The notes under the pieces: generated by a model
What the model was told of the DNA's origin: nothing
What the model saw: the letters and a program-made list of their open reading frames with translations, nothing else
Databases searched by the model: none
Assembly: GCA_907163375.1 (NCBI GenBank)
Contig: CAJQUW010007897.1
Location: forward strand, 124,001-188,000
DNA length: 64,000 nucleotides
Source: Prostheceraeus crozeri
Taxonomy: Eukaryota > Platyhelminthes > Polycladida > Euryleptidae
Direction of reading: 5' to 3'
Program-made: the position numbers and the translations under genes
Part shown: positions 7,994 to 17,716 of the stretch, in pieces
How the letters are laid out: the number at the start of each line of letters is the position of its first letter
Numbering within the stretch: position 1 is the stretch's first letter

Positions 7994-8881
7994 TTAAGAT
8001 TTACGTTTATGAATATCTAACAACTTCGAGATAACTTTATTAATTGCTTGTTGCACTTTATCTATTGCATCAAGAAGCGTGTGATGTACTTTAATTTCTT
8101 TTTCAGTCATTTCTAATTTTTTCTCACTTTTCTTTAATTCTGTTTTTAAAGCATTTAATTGAACTTTAAGACCATCTACTTTTCTTTTAACGGAATCTAA
8201 CTGTTCTTTATTTTCTTTAGAGTTTTTTTGTAAATTTTTCTTTAATTCATTTTCTAAATTGATTTTCAGAGTTTTCATTTTATCAACTTTTTCATTAAGT
8301 GATTTTACTTCAATTTTTAATTGATTTATTTTTTTAATTTGTTGAGTAATTTTAGAACTCAATTCATCAACACTTTTTTGGAATGTAGTTTGTAACTGCT
8401 TTAAATTTTTTTTAATTCTTTGAGGTAGTTTTTCTATTTCATCTTCTAATTGTTCTTTTAACATTTTTATCTGATGTTTATTTTTAATTACAGCAGATTT
8501 TAAATTTATAGAAAGTAATATTAAAATTTTAGATTGTTCAGAAATCTTTTTAAAAAGTTTTGCTATATCTGCTTCTAGCTCTCTATCCTTTTTATCAAGT
8601 TTTAATAATTTTTCGTTTAATGATTTGTCATTAAGTTTAAGCAACTTTAATTCGTTCATCAGCGGAACCATAACATCGTTTATATATTTTTCTTTTAAGT
8701 CATTGATTTGTGTATCAACATATTGTTTATTTGTTAACTCTGTATTTTGTTGTGGAAGAATAGAAAGATGTAATGGACCAGATAAAACGTCTCCAGTTTT
8801 CATTATATAATTTTCTAGTTCTATTTCTGATTCACGATTATTCGGGATATATGCACCTCCACCAACATTTGGTAACATCAT
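7994..8881 (-). CDS. Fiber-like protein: GPLxL...KQYVD motif plus long coiled coil, about 295 aa
   Basis: I place the start at 8881 because it carries the GTTTAAAAATG leader shared by other genes here; an earlier ATG at 8926 would add 15 residues. Near the N terminus, MKTGDVLSGPLHLSILPQQ followed by NTELTNKQYVD matches the short motif found before the shaft of many phage tail fibers and virus spikes (x-SGPL-x-L ... NKxYVD). The remaining 230 residues are an almost uninterrupted Lys/Glu/Leu heptad coiled coil ending without an evident globular head. It may form a trimeric spike or a scaffold. It is divergent from the zinc-finger gene at 8967. Confidence 0.6.
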   Translation of the reverse strand: MMLPNVGGGAYIPNNRESEIELENYIMKTGDVLSGPLHLSILPQQNTELTNKQYVDTQINDLKEKYINDVMVPLMNELKLLKLNDKSLNEKLLKLDKKDRELEADIAKLFKKISEQSKILILLSINLKSAVIKNKHQIKMLKEQLEDEIEKLPQRIKKNLKQLQTTFQKSVDELSSKITQQIKKINQLKIEVKSLNEKVDKMKTLKINLENELKKNLQKNSKENKEQLDSVKRKVDGLKVQLNALKTELKKSEKKLEMTEKEIKVHHTLLDAIDKVQQAINKVISKLLDIHKRKS

Positions 8882-8966
8882 TTTTAAACAATAAAAATAA
8901 AATTTTTTCTGGTTATAAAAATACATAAATTATAAAAATAAAATTTTTCCTAATAAAAATAAAAAA

Positions 8967-9824
8967 ATGGAAATGACTCAAATTTGTCAAGTTTGCAATA
9001 TGCGTTTTTTAAATCAAACACTATTATATTCTCATATGAAAAACACACCATGTGGTATGCATATGAATCAATTTCAACCTAATAATAGTATTCAGTATAA
9101 TAATATTCAACCTAATAATAGTATTCAGTATAATAATATTCAATCAGAGCAACCATTACAAAGATTAAAGCATTTATTTATTTCAGATAAAGAACAAAAT
9201 CTTTATACTGCTAGAATAAATACACCTAGGCAAAATACACCTAGGCAAAATAATAATAATTATTTAGCACAAAATAATAATGTAGCACAAAATAATCCTT
9301 TTGTTCAAAATAATAATGTAGCTCAAAATAATTATGTTGATAAAAATAATAATGTAGCTCAAAATAATAATGTAGCTCAAAATAATTATATTGATAAAAA
9401 TCAATTTGTTGAAAGTAATAACAAAAAAATATGTTCCGGATGTAATAAAAATATAACATCAAAAAATTTTGCACGTCATTTAAAATTATGCGAACAACCA
9501 GAAGAGGTTAAAAAAAATAAAAAAGATAAATTAAAAGATCAGTTATGTCGTAATTGTAATAAATATTTTACAATTCAAGGAATTACTAATCATTATAATT
9601 CTTGTATAAGTTCTACAAGACATTGTACAAGTTGTCAAATTACTAAACCTAAGACAGAGTTTTATGATAGTAAATATCAGTGTAAGGATTGTTTAAAAGA
9701 AAAAGTTAAATGTAGAGGTTGTCAAAAAATTATATTAAAGAAAAATTTTCAGCGACATGTAACACTATGTCCAAAACTTAATCAACATAATAATAATTTA
9801 TATCAAAATAATAATTTATATTAG
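8967..9824 (+). CDS. Asn-rich protein with about five C2HC-type zinc fingers, 285 aa
   Basis: The ATG at 8967 follows TAATAAAAATAAAAAA. Fingers visible in order: CQVCNMRF...HMKNTPC (about 8-29), CSGCNKNI...HLKLC (about 156-175), CRNCNKYF...HYNSC (about 194-213), CTSCQITKPK...CKDC (about 219-240) and CRGCQKII...HVTLC (about 246-265). Between the first and second fingers lies an Asn/Gln-rich low-complexity region built of NNVAQNN and NNIQ repeats. C2HC fingers of this kind bind nucleic acid or protein. The protein could regulate transcription or condense the genome, which is inference. Confidence 0.7.
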   Translation: MEMTQICQVCNMRFLNQTLLYSHMKNTPCGMHMNQFQPNNSIQYNNIQPNNSIQYNNIQSEQPLQRLKHLFISDKEQNLYTARINTPRQNTPRQNNNNYLAQNNNVAQNNPFVQNNNVAQNNYVDKNNNVAQNNNVAQNNYIDKNQFVESNNKKICSGCNKNITSKNFARHLKLCEQPEEVKKNKKDKLKDQLCRNCNKYFTIQGITNHYNSCISSTRHCTSCQITKPKTEFYDSKYQCKDCLKEKVKCRGCQKIILKKNFQRHVTLCPKLNQHNNNLYQNNNLY

Positions 9825-9851
9825 TATTTCTATTAAAATAGACTTATATAT

Positions 9852-9960
9852 TTAAATAGTTGTATTTCAACTAAAATAGTTGTATTTCAACTAAAATAGT
9901 TGTATTTCAACTAAAATAGTTGTATTTCAACTAAAATAATCTTATATATATTAAAATATT
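9852..9960. repeat. 20-bp tandem repeat array
   Basis: ATAGTTGTATTTCAACTAAA recurs about four times in perfect register (9856-9936), with degenerate copies to about 9985. The unit has partial dyad symmetry (AGTTG...CAACT). Confidence 0.85.
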
Positions 9961-10048
9961 TGTATTTCTACTAAAATAATCTTATATAAATTAAAATATT
10001 ATTTTTTTATAAAGAATAAAATATTATTTTATTAAAATATTCTTAAGC

Positions 10049-10175
10049 ATTCCGGAAGAGAGGAGAGGACTAAAAATACTTCTTTTGAGTATAGGAACAA
10101 AAAGTCCGACACATTCCGGAGGTTCTACAGAGGTTAAAAAACACTCATAAGAGTGTAAGAATGCGTGTCCGGAAT
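10049..10175. other. Compact nested-hairpin island upstream of the membrane ATPase gene
   Basis: A locally GC-richer stretch. GGACT (10067-10071) pairs with AGTCC (10103-10107) and encloses ATACT/AGTAT (10076-10080, 10088-10092). ATTCCGGA (10113-10120) pairs with TCCGGAAT (10168-10175) and encloses ACACTC-ATAA-GAGTGT (10141-10156). Another ATTCCGGA stands at 10049-10056. It lies 43 bp before the ATG at 10218, so it could be a structured leader, a small RNA or a terminator for the upstream gene. Confidence 0.55.
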
Positions 10176-10217
10176 TAAAAAATAATAATTCCTAAATTTT
10201 TATTTTAAAAATATTAA

Positions 10218-11759
10218 ATGAATAAAAACGAAAATTTGGAAGATTTATATTCACCGGTTATAATTAAAAGTAATAAAAGTAATAAAAGTAATCTAAGTCG
10301 TCATAAATCTCTTAATGCAATAAACGAAATAATAAATAATTATATGAATAACACTGAGTTTCAAGATACACTAACCCCTCAAGATCCGAATCTCAAAGAT
10401 ATTAATAATATTGTAGAAAATCCTATATATAATACTAAATATAATAATAATATAGATAAAAATATATATAATAATATAGATAAAAATATATATAATAATA
10501 TAGATAAAAAATATTTAGAGACACTACCCCCTAATTCATCTCTTAATAAAGAAATACCACAATCAGATCTTACACGTCTTTGGAATTTTTCAAAATTTCA
10601 TTGTATAAAAATATTGTTAGCATGTATTTTAATATTTTTTATTTATCATCTTGTTATATGTATTGGAAATCAATGGGGTTACTTTCTAACAGAGGAACAA
10701 AAGAGAATAAATTCTTATAAACAAGAAATAAAAACTTTTAAAGGATGGAAGACTGAGGAGGATAAGATTAAGGATAAAACTAATAATAAAAATATTAAAC
10801 AAGGTAAAATGTATCAAGAAAATTTACATTTCATTGTTTACGGTAAAACTGGAAGTGGTAAGACTACGTTTATTAAAAAATATATAAACCAATATTATAA
10901 GGACGAAACAAAAGTACATATTTTTTGTATGCATACTTCTGAATGGCCAACTTTTACAAACGTCTATAATGATAAACAATTAGATGAGTTACAAGATATG
11001 GAAAGTTTTGCTGGTACACCTGAAAATAAATCTTTATTAATTTTAGATGATGTTGCAAGTTTATCAAAACAAAAAAATATGTCAGAAATATTTACAAAAG
11101 GAAGACATCAAAATATTCAAATAGTTGTATTAGCTCATAAAGCTTGTGATGTAGATAATAAGATTAGAGAAAACATTCAAACATTTTTTACAACTACACA
11201 AAATAATGCAGCATTCTTTAATGATATTAATAAAAATTATAAAATGAATATGCCTTTATCATATTATACACATCATAAATATGGAATAATACGTGTTGAC
11301 ACCATAAGTGAACATATGCAAGTATATGATAAAGATTTAAATATATTAGTAGATACCGAACATGAAATCTATAATAACTCTCAAGATTTTGATATTAGAA
11401 TATATGCAAATACAAAACATTTATCAAATCAAGTTATAGAACAAATAATTATCTTTTTAGAGTCTGAAGCAAAAGTACCACTAAAAATTATTCCTGATAC
11501 ATTTTATTTTTATTTTGATCATTATTTAAATGCAAAATTTGGTATACCAATACCTAACAGATTACAAGATAATGAAACATTAAACTATTTAAAAATTGCA
11601 ATAAATGATGTTAGAAACGGTTTAAGAAAAGCAACACCAATAATAACTGATGTTAAATCTACATTTTCTGATGCTAAATCTACATTTGATGAAGCCAAAA
11701 AAACATATAATGATATAAAACCATTAATAAATGGTGTAAGTGAAATACTTAATAATTAA
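10218..11759 (+). CDS. Membrane-anchored A32/HerA-like P-loop ATPase, 513 aa
   Basis: Residues 1-120 are Asn/Lys-rich with repeats of NIYNNIDK (79-97). A single transmembrane segment spans about 129-149 (IKILLACILIFFIYHLVICI). Walker A is GKTGSGKTT (209-217) and Walker B is LLILDDV (about 274-280). It is followed by FTKGRHQNIQIVVLAHK, which parallels FTRGRHNNCSVFYLTQS of the packaging ATPase at 18737. This places it in the FtsK/HerA/A32 branch. The C-terminal 60 residues are amphipathic with KSTFSDAKSTFDEAKKTYND repeats. One element with two ATPases of this branch is unusual. It may work at a membrane (DNA ejection, envelope or transport), which is inference. Confidence 0.7.
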   Translation: MNKNENLEDLYSPVIIKSNKSNKSNLSRHKSLNAINEIINNYMNNTEFQDTLTPQDPNLKDINNIVENPIYNTKYNNNIDKNIYNNIDKNIYNNIDKKYLETLPPNSSLNKEIPQSDLTRLWNFSKFHCIKILLACILIFFIYHLVICIGNQWGYFLTEEQKRINSYKQEIKTFKGWKTEEDKIKDKTNNKNIKQGKMYQENLHFIVYGKTGSGKTTFIKKYINQYYKDETKVHIFCMHTSEWPTFTNVYNDKQLDELQDMESFAGTPENKSLLILDDVASLSKQKNMSEIFTKGRHQNIQIVVLAHKACDVDNKIRENIQTFFTTTQNNAAFFNDINKNYKMNMPLSYYTHHKYGIIRVDTISEHMQVYDKDLNILVDTEHEIYNNSQDFDIRIYANTKHLSNQVIEQIIIFLESEAKVPLKIIPDTFYFYFDHYLNAKFGIPIPNRLQDNETLNYLKIAINDVRNGLRKATPIITDVKSTFSDAKSTFDEAKKTYNDIKPLINGVSEILNN

Positions 11760-11833
11760 ACAAATTATACAAGTTTTTTTTTAATTATACATTTTTTTTA
11801 ATTATTAATAATTTTTTAAATTATCCAAATATT

Positions 11834-12139
11834 TTAAATATATGGAGGAATGTTTAATTTCTGTAATGTTTTTAAATCATATACTGTTAAGTTATCTTTA
11901 TTGATTAACCACCATAAATTATTAAAAGCCAAGAATACTCTAAAACTTCTAAGACATAACGGAAAATCATTTGTTTTAGCATATTTAGGTATACCATGTT
12001 TTATTTTATAGTCTTTCACAAATTGCATATATTTATGATGATAATAGAATTAAAATTCTTGTTTAGGTGTGAGTGGATTTGTAGGATGTCTATAATTTTT
12101 TAAAACTGGTACATGTTCTATTTTATACTCTTCAAACAT
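11834..12139 (-). pseudogene. Homologue of the 109-aa conserved protein, broken copy
   Basis: The minus-strand sequence matches the protein encoded at 63013-63342 in Polinton B, with shared blocks EHVPVLK.YRHPTNP, FYYHHKY and DFPLCLRSFRVFLA.NNLWWL. Its family is unknown to me. The copy is disrupted in about one place. It sits between the two large plus-strand genes and is transcribed against them. Confidence 0.7.
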
Positions 12140-12606
12140 TTTTATTTTTTATGTAAAAAAAGATATCAAATATAACTTTTTTTATAAATAAATATAATTT
12201 TATTTATAATCTTCAAACATTTTGTTTTGTAATTAAATATAATTTTTTTAAAATTTTCTCTAAAAAAATAAAAAAATGGAAAAATTTTATTGCAACTTAT
12301 GTAAAAAAAAGTTGCAAACAAAAAGAAGTTATCAATCTCATCTACAAAGTAAAATGCATTTACAAAATGTAGAACGAGTTGATGAAGGAAATATATTAAA
12401 ATTAAATAGTTATAAAAACTATATAGAAACATTACCTACTGATATAAAAGTTAAAAAAATATTTTATGATTATTCACATTCGGAATATAAAAAAGTTTTT
12501 AATAGTGAAGATGAACATGTGCCAGATGAAAGATATTTATTTAGCGATACTGATGAATTTAACGAAATAGATGAATTTGATGAAGCTGAACGAACCGATG
12601 AAGCCT

Positions 12607-12638
12607 TACAAACAGAAGGTTCTAGGGCTTCGCCCGTA
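12607..12638. repeat. Twin-hairpin repeat in the polymerase gene (copy 1)
   Basis: GAAGGTTC then GGGCTTCGCCC (12625-12635), the reverse complement of the TIR-type unit with divergence in the left half. Read in frame it encodes the segment GSRASP. Confidence 0.7.
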
Positions 12639-13720
12639 ACAGATATAAAATATTTATTTAATCAGTCTTTTGAATATAATGAAACCGATAAAACTTTTTC
12701 TGATATTCTAACCAACTTTTATAATATATTTAAGAAATCTTTCAAATGTTATATGAATGTAGAAGTACTTTATACAAAAAATGGACCTGATGGAATTCCT
12801 GAAGAAATAATACAAGGACATTTTACAAATTCACAAGAAATTCATAATGTAAATGATATACAACCCATATTTGAATCGATGATACTTAAATTAGAAAATT
12901 GTATAATTGAAGCCCAGTTACGTGAATCTGGTTGGAGATTTGTTAAAATACTATCTAAGAAAATAGTAATTGATAAATATAAAAATAATACTGGTGGTAG
13001 TTATGTTCCTTTGCCTTTCAGTTCACCACAAATAATCAACATAAAAAATGAAGATGATTATTGTTTTCTGTGGAGTATTATAGCACATTTACATCCTGCA
13101 GAATATCATAAAGAAAGACTAAGTCATTACAATAAAGAAGAATACATAAATGAATTTGATCTTTCTGATGGCTTAGATGAATTTCCATATGATTATAATA
13201 GGTTAAAAAAGTTTCATAAAAAGAATAAAAATTTAATAGAAGTAAATGTTTTTGAATTAAATGTGAATTATGTTTCTATTGGTAAAATTATTCCACTTTA
13301 CTCAGATTCAAAAAAATTTTATTTGAATAATAAAAATTTATGCCAATCAGAAATAGTATATAATGATAGAGGAAATTACATGCATCATAATATTTTTTAC
13401 CAAGGAAAAATAATATGTACTGAAAAATTTGAACTTGTTAAAACACTATCACCAATAATGATTAATCATAATAATTATAAAGGACGTACTGATGATTATA
13501 ATTACAAATATTCATCTTTATCTTCAGAATATCAACAAAAATTAGAAAATTTAAATAAAAGTTTACAAAAATGTAAAATAGATTATCAACAACAAACAAA
13601 AATGTTACTACAAGAATATCACCATAAATATCAAAATAAGATAGAAACAATTCAAAAATTAAATGAAGAAAATAATAAAAAATTAAATAATAAAGAATTA
13701 AATAATGAAGAAAATAAAGA

Positions 13721-13752
13721 ATCGGCTAAAGCCAGAGGAGCTTCGCTCCGAT
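13721..13752. repeat. Twin-hairpin repeat in the polymerase gene (copy 2)
   Basis: Hairpins GGCTAAAGCC and GGAGCTTCGCTCC bounded by ATCG and CGAT. It is an exact 32-bp reverse complement of 5720-5751. Read in frame it encodes SAKARGASLR. Confidence 0.88.
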
Positions 13753-14226
13753 TAAATGAATGTTTAAAAAAATGTCTACAACAATATAAAGAACAATATG
13801 ATAAAGAATATATTTATCAGCTACAAATATTAAATCAAAATTATCATCAAAATACATTTAATATTACAAAAGAAATTAATGAAACACATGAAATATATAA
13901 AGATGAATTTGTAAAATTAGAACAGTCAAAACAACCAGCACAAGCGAATATATTATATTATCAGGGTCATTTTATATTGTGTAAAGATGTTTCTATATTT
14001 ACAAAAACTTCAGATAATAAAAATTTTCCTTGTCTTCAATGTATGACAAGTTTTAGAACTTTAGAAGAAATGAATAGACATTTGGAGAATTGTCAACAAA
14101 ACGAAGCAGTTCAAAATACTTTTCCTAAAGATGATTATTTAGAATATAATAAATGGTATTTTAAAAATAAAGTACCCTTTACTATTTATTGTGATTTTGA
14201 AGCATATAATGTTAATATGACACAAA

Positions 14227-14258
14227 ATCGAACGGAAAGTTCCAGGGCTTCACCCGAT
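14227..14258. repeat. Twin-hairpin repeat in the polymerase gene (copy 3)
   Basis: ATCGAACGGAAAGTTCC then AGGGCTTCACCCGAT, the TIR-type unit in reverse with about four substitutions. Read in frame it encodes TESSRASP. Confidence 0.8.
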
Positions 14259-16804
14259 TCTGAAAATTATAATTCTGAAAATTATAATTCTGAAAAAAGT
14301 GCACCTGGAAAAAGTGCATCTGAACAAAGTAAAGAAAAATATTTATTTGAACAAAAACCATTATGTTGGGGAATGTACATTCATTCAAATTATCCTGATT
14401 TATTTAAATCAGAATATTTACAATACTATGGTGAAGATAGTTCAGAAATGTTTACAAAGAAAGTAGAAGAATTACAAGGACGTTTTTCACAATTGCTTGA
14501 AACAAATAAACCAATGATACCATTAACGAATGAAGAAAGAAAAGAATTTTATGATGAAATAAATTGTTATTACTGTGGAAAATGTTTTATAAATAAATAT
14601 AAAACTGGCAGAGGTAGATATATTGATAAAGTAAAAGATCATGATCATCTAAATGGATTATATAGAGGTGCAGCACATAATTCTTGTAATCTTAATGCTA
14701 ACAAATTTAAATATAACTTTGTTCCTTTATATTTCTATAATGGTTCTAAATATGATTTCCATCTAGTAATGAAAGATTTATTTTCATCTGAAAAATTACA
14801 TCAACAAAAAATAAATGTACTATGTAAACAAGAAGAAGAATATTTTTCAATGCAATTAGGTTGTATTAGAATTTTAGATGCATTTAGATTTTTTACTCCT
14901 TATTCATTAGATGTTATGGGAAAAACTTTGAAACCTGAACAATGTAAAATATTAAATAAATATAATTTAAAACCTTTAAAAGGAATATTTCCGTATGAGT
15001 ACATAACTGGAGATTTTAATTCTGTGAATAAAATTATGGAAGAAAAACAACTTCCTCCAATAAATAAATTTAAATCAACATTAAAACAATCACAATTATC
15101 TGAAGAAGATTATGCAGAAGCTGAAAAAAATTGGAGAGAGTTAAATTGTAAAACAATGTATGATTATACAATGAAATATCTACAGATAGATGTATTAATA
15201 CTAGATGATCTTTTTGAAAACTTTCGTGATATGTGTTTAGAATATTACGGAAGAGATCCATGTTATTGTTATTCTACACCAGGTTTAACATGGTTAGCAG
15301 GATTAAAACATACTGGTGTTAAACTTAAACATTATAAAGAAAATACATATGATAAATTATTATTTTTTGAATCTGGAATTAGAGGTGGAGTTTCATCCGT
15401 TTTAGGTAATAGATATGTTAAATGTTATAATAAGAAAGTAAATCCACAAGAATATGGAATAATGAAACCTTTATCTCCAGAAGAAAAAGAAAAAATATTA
15501 GAAATTTTTCGAACGAAACGAGAAGGAGTAGAACGTGAAAAAGCAATTGATGAATTCATGAGAGAAAACTATTTGTTATATTATGATTTTAATAGCTTAT
15601 ATTCTTCTTGCATGATACAAGAATTACCAACAGGTGAAATGACATGGTGTAATAATCTGATTATCAAAAAACATATGATGGAAATCGTAATTCTGGTTAT
15701 ATATATGAAGTTGATTTAGTATACCCTGATTATATAAAAGATGCAACAAAATATTATCCTTTCTGCCCAGAAAACAAAATTCCCATTATAAAAGATTTTT
15801 CAGATTATCAAAAATCTTTAATTCCTAAGAAATATAGGCCAACAAAAAAACTTATGTTAACACAAAGCAATAAAGGAAAGTATGTTGTTGAAGGAAGAAT
15901 GCTAGATTGGTATTTAGATCATGGAATGATTCTCACAAAAATTCACCGGAAACTAGTGTATAAAAAATCTAAATGGTTAAAAGATTATATTGAGTTCAAT
16001 ATTGAAAAACGCAAAATATCTAAAAGAAATAAAGATGATTTTGGAAACGTGTTCTTCAAATTAATGAATAATGCATTTTATGGTAAGACTTTAGAAAATG
16101 TGCGTAATAGACAAAATATTGAAATAGTTTATGATAAAGATAGGTTTCAAAATTTAACAAGGAAACCTACATATAAAAGAACTACTAGATTTAGTGATGA
16201 ACTATGTGCTGTACATTTACGTCGAAACAGCGTAAAACATGATAAGTTTAATTTTATAGGTTTCACTATATTAGAATTAGCTAAACTATTTATGTATAGA
16301 TTTATATATGATTATTTAGCGCCTGCTTATGGCAAAAACTATAAATTACACTTTACAGATACCGATTCTGTTTTCTTAGAATTAACAATACCGTATAATT
16401 CTACACTTGATGAAGAAATTAATAAAATAAAAGATATCATTCATCCTTCTGATTTATGTAAAGTAAAAGATGAATTAGAAGGAAATGAAGATTTCATAAC
16501 AGAAGCTATATTTTTAAAATGTAAATGTTACTGTTATAATACAACTAATAATATTAAAACACATAAAACATTAAAAGGAATTTCAAAGGCATCAGTGGCT
16601 AATCAAATAACATTTCAAGATTATAAAAATGCATTATTTAATACTGAAATAAAAACAGCATGTAATTATAGACTTAATTCAAAAAAACATAAAATGTATT
16701 TAAAAGAAGAACATAAATTAGCATTAGATCCATTTGATGATAAAAGAAAAATTTTACCTGATAGAATAACTACTTTACCTTTTTAATTTTCTAATTTCTA
16801 TTTT

Positions 16805-16852
16805 CTAAATATAACAATATAACAATATAACAATATAACAATATAAAAATAT
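16805..16852. repeat. Short (ATAACAAT)n array
   Basis: ATATAACAAT is repeated about five times in the spacer between the polymerase region and the conserved 272-aa gene. Confidence 0.85.
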
Positions 16853-16897
16853 AAAATATTATAAAATAAAATAATAATATAAAATTATCATATAAAA

Positions 16898-17716
16898 ATG
16901 GATAAAGTTAGAGCTGATAATTTTAAAAGAATAAAACAATTAGACGAATTAATAAAACAAAGAAATATTATGAAAGAAAATCATCTTCAACATAGAATGA
17001 CAAAAGCTGGTATTCAATCTGATATGTTTGATAAATTAAAATTAACTGAAGAAGTAAAAACTGATTATGAAAAAACTGTCGAACCATTTAAAACTCTTGA
17101 AAAGGAACTTAATGAAAAACGTGTTGATATAGCGGATCCTGTACTTAAAACACTATTAGATGACTATGGTTTATTAGAGGCAAACATAGATAAAAAATTA
17201 CCAAAATCTATGTTATTCGAACATTCTACTTTCTTTTTAGATAAAAAATTATTTGCAAGATTTTATCTTGGTGGTAAAGAAATATTTCCACAACCTTTAC
17301 GAGGATTAATTTTTACGCCAGATAAAAAACCTATTAGTTTAGATAGAAATTTTGTTGATCTTTTAAGAGGAGCAGATTTAAAAAATTATGCTGTAGAAGA
17401 TCTCATAAAATATAAAGCTATGTTAGACAGAGTTGGTGTAGTAAAATCTCTAAGACGTTATAAACAATTAGAAAATTTATTATCAACGGGAGTTAAAGTA
17501 GGGAAAGGTTTATCTGAAAAACAGAAAACAGAAACAACTGTATTTTTACCAGATGATCCACAAGAATTACTAAATAGATTAAATATTTTAATATCGGCAA
17601 TAAAAGAAGGACATAATTCTAGTTTCAATGAAATTCATGCTATATTGAAAAGACTGTTAGAAAAGAAGATTCTAAATGAAGAGGATTATAAAAGTATAAC
17701 GAACCGAATGATCTAG
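16898..17716 (+). CDS. Conserved Polinton protein of unknown function, 272 aa
   Basis: The ATG at 16898 is preceded by TATAAAA. Residues 1-29 are the helical head also used by the 57-aa protein at 7828. The middle holds LDDYGLLEANIDKKLPKS and FYLGGKEIFPQPLRGLIFTP, followed by LDRNFVDLLRGADLKNY and a Lys-rich YKAMLDRVG segment. This Y-G ... GL..L... DL..YK pattern is seen in uncharacterised proteins linked to invertebrate Mavericks. I assign no function. The homologue at 60305 is near-identical in its last 110 residues but clearly diverged before them. A 31-bp twin-hairpin insert overlaps the 3' end of this copy. The penton gene follows 80 bp downstream. Confidence 0.75.
   Translation: MDKVRADNFKRIKQLDELIKQRNIMKENHLQHRMTKAGIQSDMFDKLKLTEEVKTDYEKTVEPFKTLEKELNEKRVDIADPVLKTLLDDYGLLEANIDKKLPKSMLFEHSTFFLDKKLFARFYLGGKEIFPQPLRGLIFTPDKKPISLDRNFVDLLRGADLKNYAVEDLIKYKAMLDRVGVVKSLRRYKQLENLLSTGVKVGKGLSEKQKTETTVFLPDDPQELLNRLNILISAIKEGHNSSFNEIHAILKRLLEKKILNEEDYKSITNRMI

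Larger units (their letters stand above)
12276..16786 (+). pseudogene. POLB: Protein-primed family B DNA polymerase, broken copy
   Basis: Parts in order: N-terminal C2H2 finger (YCNLCKKKLQ...HLQSKMH); a DDYCFLWSIIAHLHP block common at this place in Polinton polymerases; an Asn/Gln-rich coiled-coil stretch; a second finger (CLQCMTSF...HLENC); exonuclease motif I (YCDFEAYN); the Cys/His cluster CGKCF...DHDHLNGLYRGAAHNSCN; exo II (NGSKYDFHL); exo III (YLQIDVLILDD); palm motif A (YYDFNSLYSS), motif B (KLMNNAFYGKTLEN) and motif C (FTDTDSV). The whole order and size fit Polinton pPolB. The region is disrupted in about one place. Three twin-hairpin repeats are embedded in the N-terminal half. Confidence 0.9.

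Noticed and set aside
9241-9474. Minus-strand Tyr/Phe-rich frame opposite the zinc-finger gene
   Set aside because: Shadow of the Asn-codon-rich region of the real plus-strand gene.
9852-9960. CRISPR-like array of 20-bp repeats
   Set aside because: No spacers between repeats, eukaryotic context, no Cas genes; simple tandem repeat.
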